Of a stretch of 64,000 nucleotides of DNA, positions 7,891 to 16,642 are shown one piece after another. Position numbers and translations under genes: made by a program. This DNA is from Streptomyces sp. Ncost-T10-10d (GTDB taxonomy: Bacteria; Actinomycetota; Actinomycetes; Streptomycetales; Streptomycetaceae), in assembly GCF_900091955.1 (NCBI RefSeq), contig NZ_FMDF01000217.1:28069-92068 (forward strand), read 5' to 3'. The stretch's first letter is position 1, and every line of letters begins with the position of its first letter. Under the pieces are notes generated by a model. It had not been told where the DNA came from and searched no databases. It was given only the letters and a program-made list of their open reading frames with translations.

Positions 7891-8145
7891 TCACCCTCCT
7901 GCGAACGGCGGGAGCACCTCGACCGTGCCGCCCTCGGCAAGGCGTACGGTCTCATGACTGCGGGTCCCCACGGGGGCACCGTCGATGAGGAACGAGCACC
8001 TTTGCAGCACTCGGGTGAGCTCACCGGGGTGCCGCTCACGCACCGCGTCGAGCGCCTCGGCGAGGGTCGCGGCTGTGTACGGCTCCTCCGCGGTCCCGGC
8101 GGCGGCCTTGGCGGCGGCCCAGTAGCGGATCGTTCCCGCAGGCAT
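7891..8145 (-). CDS. MoaD/ThiS-like ubiquitin-fold sulfur carrier
   Basis: 84 residues: MPAGTIRYWAAAKAAAGT at the start and VEVLPPFAGG at the end. The beta-grasp pattern and terminal Gly-Gly are those of MoaD/ThiS sulfur carriers, whose C-terminal Gly is adenylated and thiocarboxylated by a MoeB/ThiF enzyme. The start is the ATG at 8145, with GAGAGGAA about 9 nt upstream. Conserved Gly-Gly ends imply function, but whether it serves molybdopterin, thiamin or another product cannot be told here, since no partner enzyme is in the window. Confidence 0.88.
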   Translation of the reverse strand: MPAGTIRYWAAAKAAAGTAEEPYTAATLAEALDAVRERHPGELTRVLQRCSFLIDGAPVGTRSHETVRLAEGGTVEVLPPFAGG

Positions 8146-8186
8146 GGCGGCGTTCCTCTCGTCTCGCATCAGCTGTCCATCATGAA

Positions 8187-9071
8187 TCACCGCGCCACCG
8201 CCCAGTCGCCGATGCGGGTGAGCAAGCTCTCGTCGGCGGCGTTCTCGGCATGGCCCATGCCGCGCTCCAGCCACAGCTCGGCGCCGTCGCCCGCCGCGTC
8301 CGCCAGCATCCGGGGGTGGTCCAGCGGAAAGTACGGGTCCTGGTCGCCGTGCACGATCAGCAGCGGGGCCGGGGCGATCAGCCCGGCCGCCTCGACCGGC
8401 GGGAGCGGCACCGGATTCCAGTCGTTCCGGTCGATCCGGGTGCGGAACCCGTAGTGGCCGACCAGCCGGCCGACGGGCCGGGTCACCACCCAGTGCAGGC
8501 GGCGCATCGGAGCCGTGCCCCGGTAGTACCAGCGGGCAGGGGCGCTCACGGTCACCACCGCATCCGCGTGCGCCTCGATGCGCCCCTCGCGCCCCGTAAC
8601 GCCACCGGCCTCCGCGTCGGCCGTTGATCGTCCCGTGTACAGCGCCCCGTGCCGCAGCACCACGGAACCGCCCATCGAGAACCCGACGGTCACGATCCGC
8701 CGGTGTCCGAGCGCCCGCGCCCACTCCACCGCAGCCGCCAGATCCAGCACCTCGCGGTCGCCCACCGTCGACCGCCCGCCGGACCCGCCGTGCCCCCGGA
8801 AGGAGAACGTGATCACGGCCGCGCGCCGGGCGAACACCCCCGCGGCACGTCGCACCGCGGGCCGGTCCACCGATCCGGTGAAACCGTGCGCGACCACGAT
8901 CGCAGTACTGTCGAAGGATGTTTCCGCAGCAGCTCCGGCATCTGCCGTACACGGCTCGTACACCGCCTCGATACGGACCCCGTCATCGGTCCGCAACGTG
9001 GTGCGCAGTGGCCCCGGCGTGATCAAGGGAACAGAAGAACTCGGAAATCGCCCCTCGGACACTGAAGTCAT
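8187..9071 (-). CDS. Alpha/beta hydrolase
   Basis: 294 residues with the full hydrolase pattern: oxyanion region VVAHGFTGS (about 60), nucleophile elbow GFSMGGS (serine near 131), acid in VHGDQDPYF and histidine in GMGHAENA near 275. An insertion rich in Arg and Gly after the elbow may form a lid. There is no signal peptide, so it should be cytoplasmic; substrate unknown. The MoaD-like gene starts 41 nt after its stop and may be in the same operon. Divergent from glnR. Confidence 0.85.
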   Translation of the reverse strand: MTSVSEGRFPSSSVPLITPGPLRTTLRTDDGVRIEAVYEPCTADAGAAAETSFDSTAIVVAHGFTGSVDRPAVRRAAGVFARRAAVITFSFRGHGGSGGRSTVGDREVLDLAAAVEWARALGHRRIVTVGFSMGGSVVLRHGALYTGRSTADAEAGGVTGREGRIEAHADAVVTVSAPARWYYRGTAPMRRLHWVVTRPVGRLVGHYGFRTRIDRNDWNPVPLPPVEAAGLIAPAPLLIVHGDQDPYFPLDHPRMLADAAGDGAELWLERGMGHAENAADESLLTRIGDWAVAR

Positions 9072-9093
9072 GTGGGCTATTCTGCTGGGAAGA

Positions 9094-9121
9094 GGATCCG
9101 GGCAAAGCAGCCCCCGGGTCC
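9094..9121 (+). terminator. Hairpin with T-rich tail upstream of glnR
   Basis: GGATCCGGG (9094-9102) pairs with CCCGGGTCC (9113-9121), eight of nine bases, 10-nt loop, followed by TTTTGTGCTTT. It lies in the divergent region 240 nt before glnR. It may be an attenuator or stray terminator for plus-strand transcription entering glnR. Confidence 0.35.
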
Positions 9122-9362
9122 TTTTGTGCTTTCCAGGCGTTGTTACGGCGACGTTTCCACAAGCTCAGCGGTCCCGGGGCGCGGGACCGCACCCGTAGAA
9201 ACCGCAGTGCGAAAGCCAGCACGAAACGTACGAAGAAGTGCCGCATACTCCCCCGGGCCCTGGCCCGGGAGTGCCCCTCTCGCAGGGAACGAGGAGGACC
9301 GACGTAATGGGCGAGCGAACCGTGCACGATCATCGACCGACGACCCAGGCAGGTGGGCGGCG

Positions 9363-10166
9363 ATGAGTTCACTGCTGCTTCTGACGAATGCCCTTCAACC
9401 GTCGACGGAGGTGCTTCCGGCCCTCGGTCTCCTGCTGCACAGCGTGCGGGTGGCGCCGGCCGAAGGCCCCGCTCTCGTCGACACCCCCGGTGCCGACGTC
9501 ATCCTGATCGACGGCCGCCGCGATCTGCCGCAGGTGCGGTCGCTGTGCCAGCTGCTGCGGTCCACCGGACCGGGCTGTCCGCTGATCCTCGTCGTGACGG
9601 AGGGCGGCCTCGCGGCCGTCACCGCCGACTGGGGCATCGACGACGTACTGCTGGACACGGCGGGACCGGCCGAGGTCGAGGCCCGGCTGCGGCTGGCCAC
9701 CGGTCGGCAGCAGATCAGCGCCGACGATTCCCCGATGGAGATCCGCAACGGCGATCTGTCGGTCGACGAGGCGACGTACAGCGCGAAGCTCAAGGGCCGG
9801 GTCCTGGACCTGACCTTCAAGGAATTCGAACTGCTCAAATATCTGGCACAGCACCCGGGCCGGGTCTTCACCCGCGCCCAGCTGCTCCAGGAGGTCTGGG
9901 GCTACGACTACTTCGGCGGTACTCGGACGGTCGACGTCCATGTGCGGCGACTGCGCGCCAAGCTCGGCCCCGAACACGAGTCGCTGATCGGTACGGTCCG
10001 CAACGTCGGCTACCGCTTCGTCGCACCGGAGAAGGTGGAGCGTGCCGCCGAGGAGGCCAAGGCGCAGGCCGCGGCGAAGGCAGCCGCCGAACCCGTCATC
10101 CGTCCGGAGCATTCGAGCGTGGCCGAGGTCGTCGAAGAAGCCCCGGTCCGACCTGCCAACCGGTAG
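9363..10166 (+). CDS. glnR: Nitrogen regulator GlnR, orphan OmpR-type response regulator
   Basis: 267 residues, the usual GlnR length. The N-terminal receiver-like domain (1-120) carries VILIDGRRDLPQ with the conserved Asp near 50 but lacks a typical phosphorylation pocket. The C-terminal winged helix (about 135-225) has LDLTFKEFELLKYLAQHPGR and TVRNVGYRF. An Ala/Glu-rich tail follows. GlnR switches glutamine synthetase, ammonium transport and nitrate/nitrite assimilation genes in actinobacteria. Start ATG 9363 with AGGTGGG upstream. No sensor kinase gene adjoins it, as expected. A LacI-type gene follows 24 bp later with its own promoter-like element. Confidence 0.95.
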   Translation: MSSLLLLTNALQPSTEVLPALGLLLHSVRVAPAEGPALVDTPGADVILIDGRRDLPQVRSLCQLLRSTGPGCPLILVVTEGGLAAVTADWGIDDVLLDTAGPAEVEARLRLATGRQQISADDSPMEIRNGDLSVDEATYSAKLKGRVLDLTFKEFELLKYLAQHPGRVFTRAQLLQEVWGYDYFGGTRTVDVHVRRLRAKLGPEHESLIGTVRNVGYRFVAPEKVERAAEEAKAQAAAKAAAEPVIRPEHSSVAEVVEEAPVRPANR

Positions 10167-10190
10167 GTCCATCCGCGTAGACTGCCGCGC

Positions 10191-11234
10191 GTGGCCAAGG
10201 TGACGCGGGACGATGTGGCGAGACTGGCGGGTACGTCGACCGCGGTCGTCAGCTATGTCATCAACAACGGACCCAGGCCGGTCGCCCCGGCCACGCGCGA
10301 GCGGGTACTCGCCGCGATCAAGGAGCTGGGCTACCGGCCCGACCGGGTTGCCCAGGCCATGGCCTCGCGGCGGACCGACCTCATAGGGATGATCGTGCCG
10401 GACGCCCGGCAGCCGTTCTTCGCGGAGATGGCGCACGCGGTCGAACAGGCCGCCGCCGAGCGCGGGAAAATGGTGCTCGTCGGCAACTCCGACTACCGCG
10501 ACGAGCGCGAGGTCCACTATCTGCGGGCCTTTCTCGGCATGCGGGTCTCCGGGCTGATCCTGGTCAGCCAGGGCCCGAGCGAGCGAGCGGCGGCCGAGAT
10601 CGAAGCATGGGACGCGCGGGTCGTGCTGCTGCACGAACGGCCCGAGGCGATCGATGACGTCGCGGTCGTCACGGACGACATCGGCGGTGCCCAGCTCGCC
10701 ACCCGGCACCTGCTGGAACACGGCAACGAGTACGTGGCGTGCCTCGGCGGCATGGAGTCGACCCCGGCGGTCGGCGACCCGGTCGCCGACCATGTCGAGG
10801 GCTGGCGCCGTGCGATGCACGAGTCGGGGCGCTCGACGGAGGGCCGGCTCTTCCAGGCCCCCTACAACCGTTACGACGCCTATCAGGTGGCGCTGAAGCT
10901 GCTCGCGGGTCCGGACAGGCCCCCGGCGATCTTCTGCTCGACGGACGACCAGGCCATCGGTGTGCTGCGGGCAGCGCGCGAGCTGCGGATCGATGTACCC
11001 GGGGATCTCGCGGTGGCGGGCTTCGACGACGTGAAGGAAGCCGGTCTGACCGATCCGCCGCTGACGACGGTCTTCTCGGACCGCCCGGCGATGGCACGGG
11101 CGGCCGTGGACCTGGTGCTCGACGACTCGTTGCGGGTGCAGGGGTCGCGCCGGGAGCGGTTGAAGCAGTTCCCGTCGGCGCTGGTGGTGCGGCGGTCGTG
11201 CGGCTGCGGGCAGTCCACGGCCGGGGCCCGATAG
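10191..11234 (+). CDS. LacI-family transcriptional regulator
   Basis: 347 residues: an N-terminal LacI helix-turn-helix (TRDDVARLAGTSTAVVSYVIN, residues 4-25), hinge (APATRERVLAAIKELGYRPD) and a periplasmic-binding-protein-like sensor domain with LIGMIVPD and VAGFDDVKEAG. It ends RRSCGCGQ. Start GTG 10191: a -10-like TAGACT (10178-10183) lies exactly 7 nt upstream with no ribosome binding site, so a leaderless mRNA is likely. No sugar operon adjoins it, so ligand and targets are unknown. Its position after glnR is conserved in Streptomyces, as I recall. Confidence 0.9.
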   Translation: MAKVTRDDVARLAGTSTAVVSYVINNGPRPVAPATRERVLAAIKELGYRPDRVAQAMASRRTDLIGMIVPDARQPFFAEMAHAVEQAAAERGKMVLVGNSDYRDEREVHYLRAFLGMRVSGLILVSQGPSERAAAEIEAWDARVVLLHERPEAIDDVAVVTDDIGGAQLATRHLLEHGNEYVACLGGMESTPAVGDPVADHVEGWRRAMHESGRSTEGRLFQAPYNRYDAYQVALKLLAGPDRPPAIFCSTDDQAIGVLRAARELRIDVPGDLAVAGFDDVKEAGLTDPPLTTVFSDRPAMARAAVDLVLDDSLRVQGSRRERLKQFPSALVVRRSCGCGQSTAGAR

Positions 11235-11331
11235 GCCCGGCGGCCCGCAGCCGCGCACCTCTTGTCCCTGCCGGGCCGTACCCTCGTACTTCCCGGCGGG
11301 CCGCACTCCCTTATATGGGGCATACGAGGTT

Positions 11332-11369
11332 CTGCCGGGCTTCTCAGCGCATGCTCAGGCTTCTCTCAT
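11332..11369 (+). promoter_or_regulatory. Three to four CTCA direct repeats in helical phase upstream of htrA-like gene
   Basis: TTCTCAG, GCTCAGG and TCTCATC units begin their CTCA at 11343, 11354 and 11365, exactly 11 bp apart; a weaker CTGC at 11332 continues the phase. OmpR-type regulators bind such direct repeats. The array ends 24 bp before the protease ATG at 11393. The likely binder is the response regulator encoded downstream or a CutR-like regulator; this is inferred, not shown. Confidence 0.6.
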
Positions 11370-11392
11370 CTTCGCCGGACACGCTCTTTGAC

Positions 11393-12517
11393 ATGACAGA
11401 GAGCCAGCGCCCGAGCGGCGAGTACCCGATGTACCCCTCGTACGGCAACGGTGACGCGTCCTACCCGCCGCCGCCGTCCCACCAGCCCGCGCAGCCGATC
11501 GCGACGGGCCCCGGAACCACCGTGTGGCCCGGCTGGGGCGGCGACGCCGACGGGCACGGCGGAGGCGGGGACGGCGGTTACGGCTCCGGCCTCCCGCAGC
11601 CCGCACCCGAGCCTGCCGCGTCCCGGCGCCGGGCCCGGCGGCCGGTGGCCCTCCTGGTAGCCGTGGCGATCGCGGCGGGGGTCGTCGGTGGCGGTACCGC
11701 CACCGTCATCGGCCAGCTCATGGGCAACGACACGAACAGCACGGGCAGCGGCGTCGTCCCCGGCACCACCGTCTCGCAGAGCAGCAAGGGCACCGTCGCC
11801 GGAGTCGCCCAGGCCGTCTCGCCGATGATCGTCGAGATCAACGCGACCTCGACCGCGGGCGAGTCCACCGGCTCCGGAGTGGTCATCACGTCCGACGGCG
11901 AGGTCGTCACCAACAACCACGTCATCTCCGGCGCCTCGTCGATCAAGGTGACGCTCAGCACGGGCAGGACGTACAACGCGAAGGTCGTCGGCACCGACGC
12001 CGACAAGGACCTCGCACTCATCAAGCTCCAGGGTGCGAGCGGGCTGAAGACGGCCACGCTGGGCGACTCCTCGGCGGTCGCGGTCGGCGACCAGGTCGTC
12101 GCGATCGGCTCGCCGGAGGGCCTCACCGGCACCGTCACCAGCGGCATCGTCTCCGCCCTCGACCGCGATGTCACGGTCGCCAAGGAGAACTCCGGCGGCC
12201 AGGGACAGGGCGGGCAGGGCGGCGGCGAGCAGTGGCCGTTCGAGTTCGGCGGCCGGCAGTTCAACGGCGACACCGGCAACTCCACCACCACGTACAAGGC
12301 CATCCAGACCGACGCCTCACTCAACCCCGGTAACTCCGGTGGCGCGCTCATCAATATGAACGGCGAGATCATCGGCATCAACTCCGCGATGTATTCGGCG
12401 AGTTCGTCCGGCGGATCCGGCAGCTCCGGCGCGGGCAGCGTGGGCCTCGGCTTCGCGATCCCGGTGAACACGCTCAAGGCCGACCTCGGCACCCTGCGGG
12501 CCGGCAACAGCTCCTGA
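11393..12517 (+). CDS. Membrane-anchored HtrA-type serine protease
   Basis: 374 residues: a Gly/Pro/Tyr-rich cytoplasmic tail (1-75), one membrane helix (about 83-105) and an extracytoplasmic trypsin-like domain with the catalytic triad H176 (VVTNNHVIS), D206 (DADKDLALIKL) and S315 (NPGNSGGAL). The protein ends just after the protease domain (LGFAIPVNTL), so there is no PDZ domain, unlike most HtrA/DegP proteins. Such enzymes degrade misfolded exported proteins. ATG 11393; an in-frame ATG at 11351 lies inside the direct-repeat array and is unlikely. It heads an operon with a small basic protein and a two-component system. Confidence 0.92.
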   Translation: MTESQRPSGEYPMYPSYGNGDASYPPPPSHQPAQPIATGPGTTVWPGWGGDADGHGGGGDGGYGSGLPQPAPEPAASRRRARRPVALLVAVAIAAGVVGGGTATVIGQLMGNDTNSTGSGVVPGTTVSQSSKGTVAGVAQAVSPMIVEINATSTAGESTGSGVVITSDGEVVTNNHVISGASSIKVTLSTGRTYNAKVVGTDADKDLALIKLQGASGLKTATLGDSSAVAVGDQVVAIGSPEGLTGTVTSGIVSALDRDVTVAKENSGGQGQGGQGGGEQWPFEFGGRQFNGDTGNSTTTYKAIQTDASLNPGNSGGALINMNGEIIGINSAMYSASSSGGSGSSGAGSVGLGFAIPVNTLKADLGTLRAGNSS

Positions 12518-12527
12518 GGAGACATTC

Positions 12528-12716
12528 ATGCACCATCCGACCGACACCCCCACCGGCCCGGCCGACCTGGCCCTGCCCCTCGCCCTCGTGACGGAACTCG
12601 CCGCGGAACCGGCCGCGCGCCGGACCTCCGCGCCCCGGCGCGCCCCGGAGGTCCGTACCGCCGCGGGCCGCAAGCGCCGGGCCGCGCGACGACGTGCCGC
12701 AGCCGTGCGAGGCTGA
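12528..12716 (+). CDS. 62-residue basic protein in the protease/two-component operon
   Basis: Starts with ATG at 12528 behind GAGGAGA, 10 bp after the protease stop, and ends 60 bp before the response regulator. The first 30 residues are neutral (MHHPTDTPTGPADLALPLAL); the rest is strongly basic and Ala/Arg-rich (RKRRAARRRAAAVRG). No domain is recognised. The good ribosome binding site and tight packing argue it is translated, but a role in nucleic acid or membrane binding would be a guess. Confidence 0.65.
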   Translation: MHHPTDTPTGPADLALPLALVTELAAEPAARRTSAPRRAPEVRTAAGRKRRAARRRAAAVRG

Positions 12717-12776
12717 GAGCACGGCAGGCCCCGCGGCCCGCCCCGGCAGCCCGGAACGAGAAGAGGACAACGAGCG

Positions 12777-13508
12777 ATGAGCCCCGCCGAAGACGATCCG
12801 CAACGCATCCTGATCGTCGACGACGAGCCCGCCGTACGTGAGGCCCTGCAACGCAGTCTCGCGTTCGAGGGGTACGGCACCGAGGTCGCCGTCGACGGTC
12901 TCGACGCCCTCGCCAGGGCCGAGTCGTACGCCCCCGACCTCATCGTCCTCGACATCCAGATGCCGCGGATGGACGGACTGACGGCGGCCCGCAGGCTGCG
13001 CTCCGCAGGCACCACCACACCCATCCTGATGCTCACCGCCCGCGACACCGTCGGCGACCGGGTCACCGGTCTCGACGCGGGCGCCGACGACTACCTGGTC
13101 AAGCCGTTCGAACTGGACGAGCTCTTCGCCCGCATCCGGGCCCTGCTGCGCCGCAGCTCGTACGCGGCCGCGGCGGGCGGCGGCGTCCCCGACGACAATG
13201 TGCTGGACTTCGCCGATCTGCGGATGAACCTCGCCACCCGCGAGGTCACCCGGGGCACGCGCCGGGTCGAGCTGACCCGTACCGAGTTCACCCTGCTGGA
13301 GATGTTCCTGGCGCACCCGCGGCAGGTGCTGACCCGCGAACAGATCCTCAAGGCGGTGTGGGGCTTCGACTTCGAACCGAGCTCCAACTCCCTGGACGTG
13401 TACGTGATGTATCTGCGCCGCAAGACGGAAGCGGGCGGCGAACCGCGGCTCGTGCACACGGTGCGGGGAGTCGGTTACGCGCTCCGCTCCGGCGGCGGTG
13501 ACGGATGA
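12777..13508 (+). CDS. OmpR/PhoB-family response regulator
   Basis: 243 residues. Receiver domain (9-122) has the acidic pair DDEP, the phospho-acceptor D59 (LIVLDIQMP), T in MLTARD and K in LVKPF. A winged-helix DNA-binding domain (about 145-240) has VELTRTEFTLLEMFLAHPR and HTVRGVGYALR. It overlaps the kinase gene by 4 nt (ATGA), so the pair is made together. Location behind the HtrA-type protease suggests a role in sensing envelope stress and controlling that protease. Confidence 0.93.
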   Translation: MSPAEDDPQRILIVDDEPAVREALQRSLAFEGYGTEVAVDGLDALARAESYAPDLIVLDIQMPRMDGLTAARRLRSAGTTTPILMLTARDTVGDRVTGLDAGADDYLVKPFELDELFARIRALLRRSSYAAAAGGGVPDDNVLDFADLRMNLATREVTRGTRRVELTRTEFTLLEMFLAHPRQVLTREQILKAVWGFDFEPSSNSLDVYVMYLRRKTEAGGEPRLVHTVRGVGYALRSGGGDG

Positions 13509-14929
13509 CCGGGACCCTGCACCGGCTCCGCGCCCTGCCGCTGCGCTCCCGGCTCGCGCTGCTGGTGGCGACGGCGGTGGCGATCGCGGTGGCGGCGGTC
13601 GCGGCGGCCTGCTGGTTCGCGACGCGGGTCCAGCTGGAGCAGCAGCTGGACACCTCGCTGCGCAACGTCAAGGTCGACGACGGCTATGTGCAGGACCTGG
13701 TCACCGCCTGTACGCACCCCGGCCAGGCGGCCGCACAGCAGCTCGGCGGGGCATACGTCGTGCAGCTCGTCACCGTGTCCGGGAACACCTGCACCGCTCC
13801 CAAGGCGTCACCGATCGGTGTGACCACCGCCGACATCGCCGTGGCCGCCGGCCTGCGGGACAACACCCTGCACACGGCCAGGGCCGAGAACGGCAAGAAG
13901 ATGCGCGTCTACTCCTACACGTACCAGACCCGCAACCCGGTGCCGGGCCTGCCGCCCAGCAACTTCGCGGTCTCCGTCGCCCGCCCGCTGAGCGAGATCA
14001 CCGAGCCGCTCGCCACCCTCACGTGGGTCCTCCTGGTCGTCTCCGGCATCGGCGTCATCGGTGCGGGCGCCGCCGGTCTCTGGGTCGCCCGTACCGGTCT
14101 GCGCCCCGTCGACGAGCTCACCGAGGCGGTCGAGCACGTCGCCCGCACCGAGGACCTCACCGTCCGCATCCCGGTCGAGGGCGAGGACGAGATCGCCCGG
14201 CTGTCCAGCTCCTTCAACTCGATGGCCGCGTCCCTCGCCAGCTCCCGCGACCGTCAGGCCCAGCTGATCGCGGACGCCGGCCACGAACTGCGGACACCGC
14301 TGACGTCCCTCCGTACCAACATCGAACTCCTCGCCCGCAGCGACGACACCGGCCGGGCCATCCCGCCGGACGACCGCAGGGCCCTGATGAAGTCGGTCAA
14401 GGCGCAGATGACCGAGCTGGCCTCGCTCATCGGCGACCTCCAGGAACTGGCCCGCCCCGACGCGGCGGACCCCGGCCCGCTCCAGGTCGTCGCTCTGCAC
14501 GACATCGCGGACACGGCCCTGGAACGCGCCCGCCTGCGCGGCCCCGAGCTGACGATCAGGGCGGATCTGACGCCCTGGTACGTACGGGCCGAGCCGGCCG
14601 GGCTGGAGCGGGCGGTGGTCAACGTCCTGGACAACGCGGTCAAGTTCAGCCCGCCCCGCGGCACGGTCGAGGTCGCGCTGCGCGACGGCGAGCTGACGGT
14701 ACGGGACCACGGCCCCGGCATCCCTGCCGAGGAACTCCCCCACGTCTTCGAACGCTTCTGGCGTTCCCCGTCCGCCCGCCAGCTCCCCGGTTCGGGCCTG
14801 GGCCTGTCGATCGTCGCCCGCACGGTCCAGCAGTCGGGCGGCGAGGTCGCCCTGCGTCCGGCGGACGGCGACGGCACGGTGGCGGTGATCCGCCTGCCGG
14901 GGGCGCCGCAGCCACCGCCGGGAATGTGA
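13505..14929 (+). CDS. Sensor histidine kinase
   Basis: 474 residues: membrane helix 1 (about 17-40), extracytoplasmic sensor of about 130 residues containing two cysteines (TACTHPGQ and GNTCTAP) that could form a disulfide, membrane helix 2 (about 170-195), HAMP linker, HisKA with H260 in AGHELRTPLTS and a HATPase domain (NVLDNAVKF, DHGPGIP, GSGLGLSIV). The sensor cysteine pair would suit redox or folding-stress sensing outside the cell, an inference. Partner of the regulator encoded upstream. Confidence 0.93.
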   Translation: MTGTLHRLRALPLRSRLALLVATAVAIAVAAVAAACWFATRVQLEQQLDTSLRNVKVDDGYVQDLVTACTHPGQAAAQQLGGAYVVQLVTVSGNTCTAPKASPIGVTTADIAVAAGLRDNTLHTARAENGKKMRVYSYTYQTRNPVPGLPPSNFAVSVARPLSEITEPLATLTWVLLVVSGIGVIGAGAAGLWVARTGLRPVDELTEAVEHVARTEDLTVRIPVEGEDEIARLSSSFNSMAASLASSRDRQAQLIADAGHELRTPLTSLRTNIELLARSDDTGRAIPPDDRRALMKSVKAQMTELASLIGDLQELARPDAADPGPLQVVALHDIADTALERARLRGPELTIRADLTPWYVRAEPAGLERAVVNVLDNAVKFSPPRGTVEVALRDGELTVRDHGPGIPAEELPHVFERFWRSPSARQLPGSGLGLSIVARTVQQSGGEVALRPADGDGTVAVIRLPGAPQPPPGM

Positions 14930-15128
14930 GCCGGGGGCGCTCGGAGCCGTCGGCGGAATTCCGCCGCGCACTGCGGTGCTCCCCAGCCGCCCGGCGATCC
15001 AGCAGTCCGTGCAGGTCACGAGGTTCTCGTCGGTGGCCCTCTGCCCGCCTGCGCAGGACGGAGAACACACGTACCTCGACGTCGGATGGCGCAATTCGAA
15101 AGAAACGCAAGCGTTGCGCCGGGAGCGC

Positions 15129-16022
15129 TCAGGCCCCGGGGTTGTGCCGGATCAGCGACTCCACCAGGCCGGACCGGGTGGCGGGGAAGTCCAGCGGGAC
15201 GATGCCGAGCCCGGTCCAGCCGGCCGCCTCGGAGCCGTCCAGGAAGGATTGGACCTGGGGGTTGAGGCGGTCCGCGTTCCAGCGCGGGGGCATCAGGGCG
15301 GCGGTGCTGACGTAGTTCATGTACAGCTTCCCGGGCTGCTGGGCGGCCTTGCGGAACTGGGCCTCGATCTTCGGATACTTGGCGAACGGCTCCGCCATGT
15401 AGTCGTCCTGGATGTCGAAGAGCGCGGAGTCGGCGTAGCGGACGCCCGGCAGCCCGCCGTTGTCGGCGAGCAGCACGACCTTGCCCCGCGCCCCACCCAG
15501 CGAGGGCAGCGCCGGGTCGATGCGGAACAGCGGCCGCCACCCCTTGCTGTCGAGGTAGAGGTCGAAGATCCGCCGGAACTCGGCGTCGCTCTCCTCGGAG
15601 TACTCCTGCTTGACCCGCATCAGCACGGTCTCGGTGGGCCGCTCGGCCAGGAAGTCCCAGCAGGCGCCGAGCACATCGCCGAACATCAGGTTCTGGTACG
15701 AGGCGCCGTGGTGGATCGCGAAGGAGTCGCCGGTGACCCGGCACCGTACGTCGAGGAAGCGCAGCCCGCTGTTCAGCTGCTCGGCGATCGTGGTGTTCTG
15801 GCACTCGGTCCAGGGGCCGCCGTAGCGGGCGCCGGAGTCGTGCGAGCCGGGGATCGTGAGGCGTTGCAGCGCGGTGACGTCGGGGATGACGCCCATCCAG
15901 TCCTGGGTGGTGAGGACTTGGCGGGACCCGGCGGTGGCGGGCGCCGCGCCCACGAGGACGGTGGCGCCGGCCGCGAGGGCGCCGGTGAGGAAGTTCCGGC
16001 GGGTAGCGGTGTACGGGCTCAT
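15129..16022 (-). CDS. Tat-exported phosphatidylinositol-specific phospholipase C
   Basis: 297 residues. The N-terminus MSPYTATRRNFLTG is a twin-arginine signal with a hydrophobic stretch and an ATAG-like cleavage region near residue 32. The mature part is a PI-PLC X domain: catalytic histidines H61 (IPGSHDSG) and H104/H105 (FAIHHGASY), plus FLDVRCR. It should cleave phosphatidylinositol to diacylglycerol and inositol phosphate outside the cell. No Y domain or lipobox. It stands alone on the minus strand, convergent with the sensor kinase gene. Confidence 0.92.
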   Translation of the reverse strand: MSPYTATRRNFLTGALAAGATVLVGAAPATAGSRQVLTTQDWMGVIPDVTALQRLTIPGSHDSGARYGGPWTECQNTTIAEQLNSGLRFLDVRCRVTGDSFAIHHGASYQNLMFGDVLGACWDFLAERPTETVLMRVKQEYSEESDAEFRRIFDLYLDSKGWRPLFRIDPALPSLGGARGKVVLLADNGGLPGVRYADSALFDIQDDYMAEPFAKYPKIEAQFRKAAQQPGKLYMNYVSTAALMPPRWNADRLNPQVQSFLDGSEAAGWTGLGIVPLDFPATRSGLVESLIRHNPGA

Positions 16023-16152
16023 GCGGGGATGCCTCCATCTGCCGTGGGGGGTCAGCCCTGGGATTATGACGGGTGCACGTCACTACGGGAACAGGGTGGC
16101 AGGGTGGGAGAGTGTGCAGCCTCGCAGGCGGACCGGTGCGATCATCGGCCGG

Positions 16153-16581
16153 ATGAGAACCTGCGTCTTCTGCCAGATCGTTTCCGGCCGACTGCCCTCC
16201 CACCGTGTCCTGGAGGACGATCACACCGTGGCGTTCCTCGACATCGCTCCGGCCTCTCCGGGCCACACCCTGGTCGTCCCGCGCGAGCACGCCCGGGACA
16301 TCTGGGAGATCTCCGAGGCCACGCACGGGCATGTCGCCCGCATGGTGCACCGAGTCGCCGCTCTGCTGAACACGGCCCTCGCCCCCGACGGCGTGAACAT
16401 CGTCCATTCCACCGGCGAGGCCGCCTCGCAGGAGGTCTTCCACTTCCACGCCCATGTGGTGCCGCGCCGGCACGGCGACACCCTGCAACCGATGTGGAAT
16501 TCCCGGCCGGCCCCGGGCCAGGATCTCGAACAGGTCCTGGCCCGGGTCACCGGCGGTTCGCTGAGGGCACGCGCAGGCTGA
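16153..16581 (+). CDS. HIT-family nucleotide hydrolase
   Basis: 142 residues with CVFCQIVSGRLPSHRV at the start and the histidine triad FHFHAHVVPR near 112. These cytoplasmic enzymes hydrolyse AMP-lysine-type phosphoramidates or diadenosine polyphosphates. ATG 16153 is chosen because the family begins right before the CxFC zinc-type motif; no clear ribosome binding site is present. Divergent from the phospholipase gene and convergent with the 5'-nucleotidase gene. Confidence 0.9.
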   Translation: MRTCVFCQIVSGRLPSHRVLEDDHTVAFLDIAPASPGHTLVVPREHARDIWEISEATHGHVARMVHRVAALLNTALAPDGVNIVHSTGEAASQEVFHFHAHVVPRRHGDTLQPMWNSRPAPGQDLEQVLARVTGGSLRARAG

Positions 16582-16642
16582 CCGAAACGCAGTGGGGCGG
16601 TGGGCCCGCCGGCCCACCGCCCCTCTCACCCGCGTACGGGAG

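Noticed and set aside
11234..11277. GGCCCGGC/GCCGGGCC inverted repeat after the LacI gene as a terminator
   Set aside because: The loop is 28 nt and several alternative pairings exist, so it is too weak to list as a feature.
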